Assembly (NCBI GenBank): GCA_050942825.1 | Contig: JBMNOA010000008.1 | Span: 1 to 47,592, forward strand | Length of the DNA: 47,592 nt | From: CAYRML01 sp050942825 | GTDB lineage: Bacteria; Bacillota; Dehalobacteriia; UBA4068 | Direction of reading: 5' to 3' | Part shown: positions 26,463 through 35,880 of the stretch, piece by piece | How positions within the stretch are numbered: position 1 is the stretch's first letter | How the letters are laid out: each line of letters begins with the position of its first letter | Position numbers and translations under genes: made by a program | Notes under the pieces: generated by a model | What the model saw: the letters and a program-made list of their open reading frames with translations, nothing else | The model's database searches: none | What the model was told of the DNA's origin: nothing

Positions 26463-26515
26463 AATAATTATTATAGTAGTAATACTCCCACCCCTCTCAC
26501 ATGATTGACTGTTTA

Positions 26516-27508
26516 TTAACCATTGTTATTGGGATTACTTGGGGTATTTTCTTTATTGATACCGGAAATGCTTTCTCTCATTTTAGTATCAGAAACAAGA
26601 TTCATCATATTATAGTAATCCATTACGCCTAAATTGCCTTTGCGAAATGCTTCGGCCATGGCTTTAGGTACATCGGCCTCAGCTTCTACTACTCTGGCAC
26701 GCATTTCTTGAACCATAGCAAGCATTTCTTGTTCCTTAGCCACAGCCATGGCCCTTCTTTCTTCGGCTTTAGCCTGGGCAATCCTTTTATCCGCTTCAGC
26801 TTGATCGGTCTGCAGCTGGGCGCCGATATTTCGGCCGATATCAACATCAGCAATATCGATAGAAAGAATCTCAAAGGCCGTACCGGCATCCAGGCCTTTA
26901 CTCAACACGGTACGGGAAATACTGTCAGGGTTTTCTAATACTTCTTTATGAGAATTACTGGAGCCTACAGTAGTAACAATACCTTCGCCAACTCTGGCAA
27001 TAATTGTTTCTTCGCCGGCGCCACCGACCAAACGGTCTATATTGGCACGCACGGTTACTTTCGCTTTAGCACGGACCTCAATGCCATCCTTAGCAACAGC
27101 AGCAACCACAGGAGTTTCAATAACTTTAGGATTGACGCTCATTTGTACAGCTTCCAAAACATTACGTCCAGCCAGATCTATGGCCGCGGCACGTTCAAAA
27201 AGCAAGGGGATATTAGCCCTTTCTGCTGCGATCAGAGCATTAACGACCCTATCCACATTACCGCCTGCCAAATAGTGCGCTTCCAGCTGACTGACTTTAA
27301 GATCAAGGCCCGCTTTATCAGCTTTAATCAGGGGATTAACTATTTTGGAAGGAGCCACACGCCGTAAACGCATACCAATCAAATCCAAAATCCCCACTTT
27401 CACTCCTGCAGCTAAAGCGGAAATCCACAATCCTACCGGAATAATACTAAGAACAATAATAACAAGAATGATAACAATGACAACAGTAATCATACTCACA
27501 GTAAGCAT
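26516..27508 (-). CDS. floA: Flotillin-like protein FloA
   Basis: FloA (330 residues) is a membrane scaffold protein that organises functional membrane microdomains. An N-terminal hydrophobic hairpin (about 2-40) anchors it; the SPFH-type domain includes VAPSKIVNPLIKADKAGLDL, LEAHYLAGGNVDRVVNALIA and VRAKAKVTVRANIDRLVGGA; a coiled coil (about 230-280, rich in Ala, Glu, Arg) carries the EA-type repeats used in oligomerisation. The ATG start 27506-27508 follows AGGAGG at 7 bases. It lies 30 bases after nfeD, the classic nfeD-floA pair (yqeZ-yqfA in Bacillus). The C-terminal tail is Asn/Pro-rich and poorly conserved. Confidence 0.97.
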   Translation of the reverse strand: MLTVSMITVVIVIILVIIVLSIIPVGLWISALAAGVKVGILDLIGMRLRRVAPSKIVNPLIKADKAGLDLKVSQLEAHYLAGGNVDRVVNALIAAERANIPLLFERAAAIDLAGRNVLEAVQMSVNPKVIETPVVAAVAKDGIEVRAKAKVTVRANIDRLVGGAGEETIIARVGEGIVTTVGSSNSHKEVLENPDSISRTVLSKGLDAGTAFEILSIDIADVDIGRNIGAQLQTDQAEADKRIAQAKAEERRAMAVAKEQEMLAMVQEMRARVVEAEADVPKAMAEAFRKGNLGVMDYYNMMNLVSDTKMRESISGINKENTPSNPNNNG

Positions 27509-27538
27509 AGATAAGCCTCCTAAAATGTTTTTATTTGG

Positions 27539-28885
27539 TTAAGTTTTATCGATTTCTTTTTGACGTACTATAACTCTAACTCCTTCGACACCTATAACTT
27601 TTACGGGGGCCCCGTTATCAATAAACTCACCCTCTGTGACCACATCAATCCTTTTTTGATCGAAAACAGCCGTACCGGCAGGACGTAATGGCGTGATAGC
27701 GATTCCTTCAGCACCTTTTAAATCCATTAAATTTTTATCTGCAGAATCATAACCTTCATCACTGTCCAATTTATGTGAGAGGATAAGCTTTCTCCAAAAT
27801 GTACGTATTTTTTTATTCTTAACGGAGAAAAAGATTAAGGCAGCTGCAGCTGCTACAGCTATTAAGATAGCAATAATAGCATAAGTGATACTAGGAGAAG
27901 CAAAAACAATACTGGCAAAGAGAGCTGCCAGCCCCAAAACTCCTGCCACACCAAACCCTGGCAGGACAAAAACCTCTACCACCAGCAAAATTAGTCCGGC
28001 ACCGAACATAACGATAGATAACCAGCCGGCATTACCTGCCCAAAAGTTTCCGGCAAAAAAGAGAGCAAAGGAAAACAACCCGATAGCTCCAAAAGCTCCG
28101 GAACTTACAGTCACCAGTTCAATAATCAAACCGGCTATACCGATAGTTAGTAAAAGCGCCGCTATTAAGGGACTGGAAAGCCAGTCTGCTATCCTATCTT
28201 GAAAAGATAAATCCATATTTACTAGATCAGTAGAAAAATCCAATTGTTCTGCCACCTCCAAAGAATTATTAGCCCTGATATCGGCAATTCCCACCTCCAA
28301 GGCCTTACTATCTGTTAGAGTAAGTAGTTTCCCTTGCTTTTTCAAGCCTTCGATCACAATATCACTATCAGCAAAGGCAGCTGCAATAGTGCCGTCTTTG
28401 CCTCTGGCCTCAGCAGTAGCGGACAATTCGGCTGACCACATAGATAAGACTTTTTCATCGGTCTTTTTGTTGCCGATACGAGGCTCGGCGGCACCAATAG
28501 TACTGCCAGGACACATGGCCAGCTTTTGTCCAGCTAAAGCAATTAAAGACCCGGCTGAAATAGCTTTGGCATTTACGAAACAAGCCGTTGGAACTTGGGC
28601 ATTAAAAATTAATTCCTTTATGGAAATAGCCGCATCCATTAGCCCCCCATAAGTGTCTATTTCAAAAATTATAGCCTCGGCTCCGTTCAATACTGCCTCA
28701 GTATATGATTTTTGAATAAAATTAAGCATAGTATTATCAATATCGCCGCTTATAGGGATCAGATAAGTTTGACCTTCATTGGCCGCTTGGACAGCTAAAG
28801 AAGCAAATGGCACCATTATAAGACCTATTAATAAAAAAGCAATAAAAATCTTACGGCAGATATCTTTTACTTTAGCGCTATGCAT
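27539..28885 (-). CDS. NfeD-family membrane serine protease
   Basis: A long-form NfeD protein (448 residues; YqeZ-like). It has a signal/anchor sequence (about 13-35), a ClpP-like serine protease domain (about 40-215) with the nucleophile region AISAGSLIALAG (likely S110) and PGSTIGAAEP after it, four or five membrane helices (about 233-355) and a C-terminal OB-fold NfeDC domain containing GAEGIAITPLRPAGTAVF. The family works with flotillin-type partners, and floA follows 30 bases downstream. The ATG start 28883-28885 has GGGGG nine bases upstream. Two TATAAT hexamers (28921-28926 and 28932-28937, minus strand) lie in the upstream gap, but neither has a good -35 box. Confidence 0.94.
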   Translation of the reverse strand: MHSAKVKDICRKIFIAFLLIGLIMVPFASLAVQAANEGQTYLIPISGDIDNTMLNFIQKSYTEAVLNGAEAIIFEIDTYGGLMDAAISIKELIFNAQVPTACFVNAKAISAGSLIALAGQKLAMCPGSTIGAAEPRIGNKKTDEKVLSMWSAELSATAEARGKDGTIAAAFADSDIVIEGLKKQGKLLTLTDSKALEVGIADIRANNSLEVAEQLDFSTDLVNMDLSFQDRIADWLSSPLIAALLLTIGIAGLIIELVTVSSGAFGAIGLFSFALFFAGNFWAGNAGWLSIVMFGAGLILLVVEVFVLPGFGVAGVLGLAALFASIVFASPSITYAIIAILIAVAAAAALIFFSVKNKKIRTFWRKLILSHKLDSDEGYDSADKNLMDLKGAEGIAITPLRPAGTAVFDQKRIDVVTEGEFIDNGAPVKVIGVEGVRVIVRQKEIDKT

Positions 28886-28974
28886 GTGAGCTTTCCCCCA
28901 AATACCTCAGCAGCAATATCATTATAAAGACATTATACACTTTTTTTATAATTATTAATAGCCTCTTAAATAAT

Positions 28975-29002
28975 AAATCCCGACAAAATCATGTCGGGAT
29001 TT
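28975..29002 (-). terminator. Terminator after rpsU
   Basis: An 11-base-pair perfect stem (AAATCCCGACA / TGTCGGGATTT) with a 6-base loop, followed on the minus strand by ATTATTT. It lies 26 bases beyond the rpsU stop and separates it from nfeD. Confidence 0.85.
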
Positions 29003-29028
29003 GTTCTTTAGTAATAGAGAGGGGGGGG

Positions 29029-29205
29029 TTAATTCCATTTACGTTTTCTAGCTGCCTCAGCTTTTTTCTTTCTTTTTACGCTTGGTTTTTCATAGTGTTC
29101 ATGTTTACGGATTTCTGCCATCACTCCGGCTTTTTGACAAGTACGCTTAAAACGCCTGAGAGCGCTATCAAGCGATTCATTTTTGCCGACTCTAACTTCA
29201 CTCAT
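29029..29205 (-). CDS. rpsU: 30S ribosomal protein S21
   Basis: S21 (58 residues), a small basic protein of the 30S subunit platform near the anti-Shine-Dalgarno region. The sequence MSEVRVGKNESLDSALRRFK followed by RTCQKAGVMAEIRKHEHYE and a Lys/Arg-rich tail is canonical. The frame is open for 39 more codons upstream, but the ATG at 29203-29205, with GGAGGGA six bases before it, gives the expected length. It has its own sigma-A promoter (29294-29322) and terminator (28975-29002). The 88-base leader contains a 7-base-pair GTTAAAG / CTTTAAC stem that could have a regulatory role. Confidence 0.98.
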   Translation of the reverse strand: MSEVRVGKNESLDSALRRFKRTCQKAGVMAEIRKHEHYEKPSVKRKKKAEAARKRKWN

Positions 29206-29293
29206 TAGTATCCCTCCCTCCATGATCATACAGGTTAAAGTATCAACCCGGTGGATCAGCTTAAGCTTTAACAAAAAATTTATGCTATTTTTT

Positions 29294-29322
29294 ATTATAA
29301 AACAAAAATGTTTCCTAGTCAA
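29294..29322 (-). promoter_or_regulatory. Sigma-A promoter for rpsU
   Basis: TTGACT (-35, 29317-29322), a 17-base spacer and a perfect TATAAT (-10, 29294-29299) on the minus strand, directly after the HIT gene stop. It leaves a leader of roughly 80 bases before the rpsU start. Confidence 0.85.
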
Positions 29323-29337
29323 CTACCCCATTAAAGA

Positions 29338-29679
29338 TTATACAAAGCTACCTAATTGCCGACCACCTATTAAATGGTAATGTAGATGAAAAACCTCTTG
29401 TCCGCTATCTTTTTTACAATTAGTAACTAACCGATAACCGCTTTGATCAATAGCAAAATCTTGAGCTAATTTTTTAGCTACATAATGCATTTTACCAATC
29501 AGATTAATATCTTCTTCAGCCATCTCACCAATATCCGATAAATGTTTTTTTGGAATGATCAAAAGATGAACGGGAGCCTTAGGACTTATATCATGAAAAG
29601 CTAAAATATCCTCGTCTTCAAAGGCAATTTTAGGTACTATTTCTTTTTTAACCATTTTACAAAAAATACAATCATTCAT
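29338..29679 (-). CDS. HIT-family (HINT-like) nucleotide hydrolase
   Basis: A 113-residue histidine-triad protein. HINT enzymes hydrolyse AMP-linked substrates such as adenosine phosphoramidates. The triad HLHYH gives H98, H100 and H102, with H100 the likely nucleophile; the N-terminal CIFCK (C4, C7) is the partial zinc site, and HLLIIPKKHL is the usual strand. I take the ATG at 29677-29679, which has GAGGAGG eight bases upstream; the open frame begins seven codons earlier without a site. It follows mtaB by 38 bases and ends at the rpsU promoter, so it is likely the last gene of the hrcA-dnaK message. Confidence 0.95.
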   Translation of the reverse strand: MNDCIFCKMVKKEIVPKIAFEDEDILAFHDISPKAPVHLLIIPKKHLSDIGEMAEEDINLIGKMHYVAKKLAQDFAIDQSGYRLVTNCKKDSGQEVFHLHYHLIGGRQLGSFV

Positions 29680-29717
29680 TGAAGCTTCCTCCTCAAACAT
29701 ACACTACTACATATTAA

Positions 29718-31091
29718 TTAGTATTCATCCTCAAGGTTAGCATTTCCTGCTAAACGACTAAAAAAGCCTTCTTTTTTATTTTTTCGATTCTTTTCGTAGC
29801 CTAAGGGTTTTTCCACAACGACCTTTACGATTTCTCCTCTTTGACCATTTTTATAAGGCAAATAAAGAGGTAAATAATTTTCACTGTGACCATACCAATA
29901 ATCTCTGCCGTTGATGGCAGCTTTTTGTTCCAGCAACAAAAAAAGCTCCTTACCGATAAAAGATTGTCCGTATAGAGTAGCCATTTCTTGGGCCAAGGCG
30001 GACAAACTTGCCACACGGCGCTCCTTGATATTAGGTTGGACTTGATTGCATAATTGAGCCGCCGGAGTACCTTGACGCCTGGAATAAGGAAATATATGCA
30101 AGCCAGCAAACTTCATAGCACGGCAAAAATCATAACTTTCGGCAAAATCTTGTTCTGTTTCCACGGGATAACCGACCATAATATCGCTGGTAATAGCTAT
30201 AAAAGGATTAATGGCTCGTAATTTATGCAACAAAGCGGCATATTTCCTCGTATCATACTTTCTACCCATAGCAAGCAATATTTTATCAGAACCAGACTGC
30301 AAAGGTATATGCAGATGAGGACAGATTTTTTTATTTTTGGCTAATAGATCAAGCAATTTATCATCTAGCTGCTGTGGCTCAATAGAACTAAGGCGCAAAC
30401 GCCAATCACCCGGTAATTGCAACAGGTTATCGATAAGCAAAAATAAATTAGCACCAGGCAGATCCTGCCCATAGGCTCCTATATGAATACCAGAAAGCAC
30501 TATCTCCCGATGACCTTGAGCTAATAATAAGGAGGCTTGCTGCACGGCCTCATCTATCGGCAAACTACGTACTGGTCCTCTGGCATAAGGGACCAAACAA
30601 TAGTTACAAAATTGATCGCAGCCATCTTCCACTTTTAAATAAGCTCGGGCTCTTTCTTGCTGGGAAAGACCATTTCCTATGGATAGATACTTTTTGGCCC
30701 GGCTGATATCCCCTACTGCTCGTATTGGCTGCTTGTCCTGCCAATACTTTTCCACCAATGACAATAAGTCAGCTCTTTCATTTACTCCGACAATCAAATC
30801 CACGCCATCTATGGCGGCAACTTTTTCTGTTGCTACCTGAGCATAGCAGCCTGTCACTATTATCAAAGCTTGCGCATTAGCTTTAACGGCTCGGCGGATC
30901 ATAGAGCGGCATTTTTTATCAGCCACATGAGTAACGGTACAGGTATTAATAATATAAATATCAGCGGCATCGGAAAAAGACACTTGTCGATAGCCGGCAG
31001 CGGTAAAAAGAGCAGCCAAGGCTGCCCCTTCTTCCTGATTGACTTTGCATCCCAGCGTATATATGGAAAATGTAGGCATTTCCCGCTTCAT
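29718..31091 (-). CDS. mtaB: tRNA (t6A37) methylthiotransferase MtaB
   Basis: MtaB (457 residues from the chosen start) is a radical-SAM enzyme that converts t6A37 to ms2t6A37 in tRNAs reading ANN codons. The N-terminal UPF0004 domain supplies C15, C51 and C82 for one iron-sulfur cluster; the radical-SAM motif is C158-x3-C162-x2-C165 (GCDQFCNYC); a C-terminal TRAM-like region follows. The TLGCKVNQ opening is diagnostic of this subfamily over MiaB. The open frame extends upstream into prmA, but the ATG at 31089-31091, preceded by AAAGGGA, fits the family. It is placed after prmA, as in many Bacillota dnaK operons. Confidence 0.96.
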   Translation of the reverse strand: MKREMPTFSIYTLGCKVNQEEGAALAALFTAAGYRQVSFSDAADIYIINTCTVTHVADKKCRSMIRRAVKANAQALIIVTGCYAQVATEKVAAIDGVDLIVGVNERADLLSLVEKYWQDKQPIRAVGDISRAKKYLSIGNGLSQQERARAYLKVEDGCDQFCNYCLVPYARGPVRSLPIDEAVQQASLLLAQGHREIVLSGIHIGAYGQDLPGANLFLLIDNLLQLPGDWRLRLSSIEPQQLDDKLLDLLAKNKKICPHLHIPLQSGSDKILLAMGRKYDTRKYAALLHKLRAINPFIAITSDIMVGYPVETEQDFAESYDFCRAMKFAGLHIFPYSRRQGTPAAQLCNQVQPNIKERRVASLSALAQEMATLYGQSFIGKELFLLLEQKAAINGRDYWYGHSENYLPLYLPYKNGQRGEIVKVVVEKPLGYEKNRKNKKEGFFSRLAGNANLEDEY

Positions 31092-31116
31092 ATTTTTCCC
31101 TTTCTTTCTTGTTTTA

Positions 31117-32061
31117 TTATACATGAACTGCCGCCATGGCATACCAAATATCTTTATACCATTCCTCTTTAATAATAAAATTATGCTGACCAAGGATATT
31201 TTTAATCTCCGCGGATCTACTCGCCAAAATGCCCGAGGCTATGAGTATACCATCTGGAGCTAATAAATGAGCAGCTTGTGGAATAAGAGCTATGATGGGA
31301 TCAGCCACGATATTGGCTAAAATAATGTCATAGGTATCATCTAATTGATCAGCTAAATTACCGCAGGCCAGCTCAACAAGATGATCAACATTATTGATAG
31401 CAATATTTTCTTTTGCTACTTTTATTGCTGTTATGTCATTATCCACCGCCAATACCTCTTTGGCCCCCAAAAGAGCGGCAGCAATGGCTAAAATGGCACT
31501 ACCACAACCAATATCCGCAACCTTAACACCAGGGCGGAAATATTTTTCCAAGGCCTCCAGACAAAGAACGGTAGTAATATGATCGCCGCTGCCAAACGCC
31601 ATACCGGGATCCATTTCTATAATAATTTGCTTTTCTTGGGGCTCATATTCCTCCCAAGTAGGCTTGATAACAATATTTTTGCCTATAACTCTACTCTGAA
31701 AATTCTTTTTAAACTCTGCCTGCCAGTCCACATCAGGAGCCATATATTGATCGATGGTGACGGCATTTTCATCTCTATCGCAAACGCTCAAAAGGGAGGC
31801 CAGTGCCTCCCTAAATTCTATTATATTATGGCAACCTGTCTCATCATCAGTAAACCAGGCTGTGAGATTGATACGGCCGGTAATGATCTCCCGTTCATCA
31901 AAAACAGAGGCTTCCCAATCACCCTTTTGCAGATGGTTTGTAATAATGCCGGGATCCTCAATCATTACTCCCTGACACTCATATTGCCAAAAAAGCTGAC
32001 TGATGGCCTCCTCCATAAAATCAGGAGCATTGACAGATACGCAAATATAACTATCTTTCAC
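31117..32061 (-). CDS. prmA: Ribosomal protein L11 methyltransferase
   Basis: PrmA (314 residues) trimethylates ribosomal protein L11 using S-adenosylmethionine. The SAM-binding motif VADIGCGSAILAIAA begins at about 181, preceded by DPGMAFGSGDH (151-161; GS replaces the more usual GT) and followed by the ANIVADPI motif. The N-terminal substrate-binding domain is of usual length. The start is GTG at 32059-32061, with AAGGT seven bases upstream. It directly follows dnaJ, a conserved arrangement. Confidence 0.96.
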   Translation of the reverse strand: MKDSYICVSVNAPDFMEEAISQLFWQYECQGVMIEDPGIITNHLQKGDWEASVFDEREIITGRINLTAWFTDDETGCHNIIEFREALASLLSVCDRDENAVTIDQYMAPDVDWQAEFKKNFQSRVIGKNIVIKPTWEEYEPQEKQIIIEMDPGMAFGSGDHITTVLCLEALEKYFRPGVKVADIGCGSAILAIAAALLGAKEVLAVDNDITAIKVAKENIAINNVDHLVELACGNLADQLDDTYDIILANIVADPIIALIPQAAHLLAPDGILIASGILASRSAEIKNILGQHNFIIKEEWYKDIWYAMAAVHV

Positions 32062-32101
32062 CGTTTTTACCTTCTTAATAACCCATTATCACATGAATTA
32101 G

Positions 32102-33256
32102 TTATTTTTTTTCTCTCTCACCGAATATCTTTCCGAAAAAACCTTTCTTTTCGGAGGCATTATGAGTAGCCAAAGTATCGTCCAATTGTAAAAGGAGCTG
32201 TTTTTGTTCATCTGTCAAATGAGTTGGAGTAACTACTTTTACTTTCAGGTGTTGATCGCCACGTCCATGTCCGCGTAATTTGGGGAATCCTCTGCCACGC
32301 ATCCTAAATGTCGTACCAGTTTGGGTTCCCTCCGGCAAATTGAGTTTTACTTTTCCATCGATAGTCGGGACTTCCAGTTCGGCACCTAAAGCAGCTTGAG
32401 CAAAAGTAATAGAGAAATCGCAATATACATCGTCACCGTGTCTGGTAAAGAATTCATGTGGTTGAACAGTGATATATATATATAGATCTCCGGGAGGACC
32501 ACCTAAAAATCCGCCTTCACCTTCTCCGACCATACGCAGCCGAGAGCCATTATCTACCCCTGCAGGAACTTTGATGCTTAGTTTTCTCTCTTTTTTCACC
32601 CGGCCTGATCCACGACATTCAGGACAAGGTTCTTCTACTATGGTCCCTTGACCCTGACAGTTCTTACAGGTAATCACAGTCTGGAATTGTGCCCAAGGTG
32701 TGCTTTGTACGGAACGCATCCTGCCGCTACCGCCACAAGTAGGGCATTTTTTACGACTGGTACCTTTTCTAGCGCCAGACCCTTTACAAGAAGAGCAGCT
32801 TTCCATCCTAACAACTTTAATCTCTTTTTCCGTACCGCTTACAGCCTCTTCAAAGGTGATATGTAAATCGGTACGCAAATCCGCTCCTTTTTGCGGGCCG
32901 GTAGCATGGCTTTCGGCATTGCCGCCAAAAGCACCGCTAAAAAAGGCTTCAAATATATCATTAAATCCACCACGGCCAAAACCGGTGAAACCGCCCTGAT
33001 CAAAACTGCCGTCAAATCCGCCATAACCTGCCCCTGGGTCGTTATGACCGAATTGATCATAACGAGCCCGGGAATTTTCATTACTTAATACTTCAAAAGC
33101 CTCATTGACCTGCTTAAATTTTTCTTCTGCAGTTTTGCTGTCCGGGTTAAGATCGGGATGATATTGTTTGGCCAGTTTTTTATAAGCTTTCTTTATCTCT
33201 TCCGCGCTGGCAGTTTTAGAGACGCCTAAAACTTCATAATAATCCCTTTTACTCAT
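32102..33256 (-). CDS. dnaJ: Chaperone protein DnaJ
   Basis: DnaJ (384 residues) is the co-chaperone that stimulates DnaK ATPase and delivers unfolded clients. The J domain has H33-P-D35; a Gly/Phe-rich linker covers about 70-110. Four zinc CxxCxGxG repeats are complete (C154/C157, C171/C174, C197/C200, C211/C214), followed by the substrate-binding domain with GEGEGGFLGGPPGDLY. The ATG start 33254-33256 follows AAAGGGT. It lies 29 bases after dnaK in the heat-shock operon. Confidence 0.98.
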   Translation of the reverse strand: MSKRDYYEVLGVSKTASAEEIKKAYKKLAKQYHPDLNPDSKTAEEKFKQVNEAFEVLSNENSRARYDQFGHNDPGAGYGGFDGSFDQGGFTGFGRGGFNDIFEAFFSGAFGGNAESHATGPQKGADLRTDLHITFEEAVSGTEKEIKVVRMESCSSCKGSGARKGTSRKKCPTCGGSGRMRSVQSTPWAQFQTVITCKNCQGQGTIVEEPCPECRGSGRVKKERKLSIKVPAGVDNGSRLRMVGEGEGGFLGGPPGDLYIYITVQPHEFFTRHGDDVYCDFSITFAQAALGAELEVPTIDGKVKLNLPEGTQTGTTFRMRGRGFPKLRGHGRGDQHLKVKVVTPTHLTDEQKQLLLQLDDTLATHNASEKKGFFGKIFGEREKK

Positions 33257-33285
33257 TTGTTACCCTTTCATTCATTCTGATAGGC

Positions 33286-35130
33286 TTATTTATCTTTATC
33301 TTCATCCACTACATCATAATCGGCATCAACTGTAGGTCCATCGCCGGAATCGGAGCCTGCGTTAGCCCCTGCTTGGTTTTGTTGCTCTTGAGCGGCGGCT
33401 GCTTCCCGATAAACTCTTTCACTTACTTTATAGACGGCCTCGGAAAGTTCTTTGGTTTTAGCTTCGATTTCTTCAATATTATCACCGGAGAGAGCCTCCA
33501 CTAAGGCTGCTTTGGCTTTTTCGATAGATTCTTTTTCCTCGGCTTGGATTTTATCAGCCATATCCGTTAACGTTTTTTCCGTTTGATATACTAAAGAGTC
33601 GGCTTGATTACGCACTTCCACTTGGTTTTTACGTTTTTCATCCTCCTCTTTATAACGTTCGGCATCTTGCATCATACGATCGATTTCATCATCAGAAAGA
33701 CCGCTCGAGGCCGTGATAGTAATGCTTTGTTGTTTACCTGTACCTAAATCTTTGGCACTGACATGAACTATACCATTAGCATCTATATCGAAACGAACCT
33801 CAATTTGCGGGATACCTCTCGGTGCCGGAGCAATACCCGTCAAGTTAAAACGGCCCAGTGTTTTATTATCAGCGGCCATCTGCCTTTCCCCCTGCAGAAC
33901 ATGGATCTCTACAGAAGGCTGATTGTCGGAAGCAGTGGAGAAGATCTGACTTTTGCCCGTGGGGATAGTAGTATTTCTATCAATAATCCTGGTGAACACA
34001 CCGCCCAAGGTTTCAATACCCAGAGAAAGGGGAGTAACATCCAGGAGCAATACATCTTTAACTTCTTTATTTAAAATACCACCTTGGATAGCAGCGCCCA
34101 AGGCCACACATTCGTCGGGGTTGATGCCTTTATGAGGTTCTTTGCCCAAAAGTTTTTTTATTGCTTCCTGAACAGCAGGAATACGGGTAGAGCCGCCAAC
34201 TAAAAGAACTTTGTCAATTTTGCTTATTTCCAGACCGGAATCCTTGATGGCCTGGCGGGTAGGAGTCAAAGTTTTTTCTACTAAATCAGCAGTCAATTCA
34301 TCGAATTTGGCTCTAGTGACATTAATATCCAAGTGTTTCGGGCCATCCTGATTGGCAGTAATAAACGGCAAATTAACATTGCTCGTTAACATTCCGGAAA
34401 GCTCGATTTTAGCTTTTTCAGCCGCTTCACGTAATCTTTGCATAGCCATTTTATCTTTGGAAAGGTCAATACCTTCTTGTTTTTTAAATTCAGACAAGAA
34501 ATACTCTACCAGACGTTGGTCGAAATCATCACCGCCCAAAAGGTTATTACCTGAAGTGGCTTTTACTTCGAATACACCGTCATCCAATTCCAAAATGGAT
34601 ACGTCAAATGTACCTCCGCCCAGGTCAAATACAAGTACGGTTTGTGTCTCTACTTTATCTAAACCATAAGCTAAAGCAGCAGCTGTAGGTTCATTAATAA
34701 TACGCAAAACTTCCAAGCCGGCAATCTTACCGGCATCTTTGGTAGCTTGGCGTTGACTATCGGAAAAATAAGCCGGTACAGTAATAACAGCCTGTGTTAC
34801 TGTTTCACCCAGATAAGCTTCTGCGTCAGCTTTAAGCTTTTGTAGGATAAATGCAGAAATTTCCTGCGGTGTATAAGTTTTACTACCAATCTTAATATCG
34901 TGCTTTTTACCCATATATCTTTTAACGGACATCACTGTTCTGTCGGGGTTGGTGATAGCCTGCCTTTTGGCGACTTGCCCCATTAGACGTTCGTTGTCAT
35001 TTGTAAAAGCCACAACAGAGGGAGTTGTACGCGATCCCTCGGGATTGGGTATAACAATAGCTTCGCCGCCCTCTATAACTGCCACACAAGAATTTGTGGT
35101 TCCCAAATCGATTCCTATAACTTTTCCCAT
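33286..35130 (-). CDS. dnaK: Chaperone protein DnaK (Hsp70)
   Basis: DnaK (614 residues) is the central Hsp70 chaperone. The ATPase domain opens with GIDLGTTNSCVAV, contains the INEPTAAALAYGLD segment and the VFDLGGGTFDVS phosphate loop; the linker DVLLLDVTPLSLG is intact, and the substrate-binding domain ends in an acidic tail (DADYDVVDEDKDK). The deletion of the Gram-negative insertion in the ATPase domain is consistent with a Bacillota origin. The ATG start follows AAAGGAGG. Control is through the HrcA/CIRCE operator at the head of the operon. Confidence 0.98.
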   Translation of the reverse strand: MGKVIGIDLGTTNSCVAVIEGGEAIVIPNPEGSRTTPSVVAFTNDNERLMGQVAKRQAITNPDRTVMSVKRYMGKKHDIKIGSKTYTPQEISAFILQKLKADAEAYLGETVTQAVITVPAYFSDSQRQATKDAGKIAGLEVLRIINEPTAAALAYGLDKVETQTVLVFDLGGGTFDVSILELDDGVFEVKATSGNNLLGGDDFDQRLVEYFLSEFKKQEGIDLSKDKMAMQRLREAAEKAKIELSGMLTSNVNLPFITANQDGPKHLDINVTRAKFDELTADLVEKTLTPTRQAIKDSGLEISKIDKVLLVGGSTRIPAVQEAIKKLLGKEPHKGINPDECVALGAAIQGGILNKEVKDVLLLDVTPLSLGIETLGGVFTRIIDRNTTIPTGKSQIFSTASDNQPSVEIHVLQGERQMAADNKTLGRFNLTGIAPAPRGIPQIEVRFDIDANGIVHVSAKDLGTGKQQSITITASSGLSDDEIDRMMQDAERYKEEDEKRKNQVEVRNQADSLVYQTEKTLTDMADKIQAEEKESIEKAKAALVEALSGDNIEEIEAKTKELSEAVYKVSERVYREAAAAQEQQNQAGANAGSDSGDGPTVDADYDVVDEDKDK

Positions 35131-35173
35131 AAAATAATCCTCCTTTAGACATATAGAGATTAGATATTATAAA

Positions 35174-35830
35174 TTAAACTCCTACTTGCACCATGGATGG
35201 ACGTAAAAGCCTTCCATGAAGCGTATAACCTTTTTGTATTTCCATCAATACCAATCCTTTTTTATCATCAGCCACTTGCTCTTGCATAACAGCCTCATGC
35301 AATGTTGGATCAAAAGGGGTATTAATTGCTACGATTTCTTCTACACCGAACTGTTTCAGATTATTCATAAACTGGCGATAAATCATATCTATGCCTTCTT
35401 TAAAACCGCTAGAATCTTCTTTGGTAGATAAAGCTCTTTCTAAATTATCCATTATAGGTAAAAAGCTCAAAAGAAGCTCTTGATTGGCAAAACGTTGTGC
35501 CTCTTCTCTTTCTTGGCGGGTACGTTTACGGAAATTATCAAAATCGGCCTGTAAGCGCAATAATTTATTTTCTATTTCCTTTTTCTCATTTTCCAGAGCC
35601 TCTTTCTCTTTTACTAATTCAGTTACTGAGGAAATAAATTGCTTCAATTCTTCTTTGCTTATTTCCACTGGAGAAAAATTATCTTCAGCTTCTTTTGCAC
35701 AAGCATCCTGCACTTTTGAGTTGTTTATTTCCTTATTATTTTCACAGCCTGTTTGTGGGACCTCTTGTCGGAAATTATCTTCTACCACCATAGTATCATC
35801 ATTTTTTGTATTATTAGCTGTTGTTGTCAT
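35174..35830 (-). CDS. grpE: Nucleotide exchange factor GrpE
   Basis: GrpE (218 residues) releases ADP from DnaK. A disordered Asn/Asp/Glu-rich N terminus (about 1-60) precedes the long coiled coil (about 65-110, VKEKEALENEKKEIENKLLR), the DFDNFRKRTRQE segment and the C-terminal four-helix and beta domain, which ends with GYTLHGRLLRPSMVQVG. All are family hallmarks. The ATG start 35828-35830 follows AAAGGAGGG. It lies 50 bases after hrcA and 43 before dnaK. Confidence 0.98.
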   Translation of the reverse strand: MTTTANNTKNDDTMVVEDNFRQEVPQTGCENNKEINNSKVQDACAKEAEDNFSPVEISKEELKQFISSVTELVKEKEALENEKKEIENKLLRLQADFDNFRKRTRQEREEAQRFANQELLLSFLPIMDNLERALSTKEDSSGFKEGIDMIYRQFMNNLKQFGVEEIVAINTPFDPTLHEAVMQEQVADDKKGLVLMEIQKGYTLHGRLLRPSMVQVGV

Positions 35831-35880
35831 ATGCCCTCCTTTGATATTACTACCTGATAATCCTACAACCAGATTGCCAA

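Noticed and set aside
29206..29322. 39-residue N-terminal extension of ribosomal protein S21
   Set aside because: S21 is about 58 residues and GGAGGGA precedes the ATG at 29205; the extension covers the leader and promoter.
31092..31193. Upstream extension of MtaB overlapping prmA
   Set aside because: No ribosome binding site, overlap with a conserved gene, and the TLGCKVNQ opening expected near the start fits the ATG at 31091.
31579..32169. 196-codon plus-strand open frame
   Set aside because: It lies antisense to prmA and the end of dnaJ, has no ribosome binding site or recognisable domain, and its length follows from the codon use of the genes opposite.
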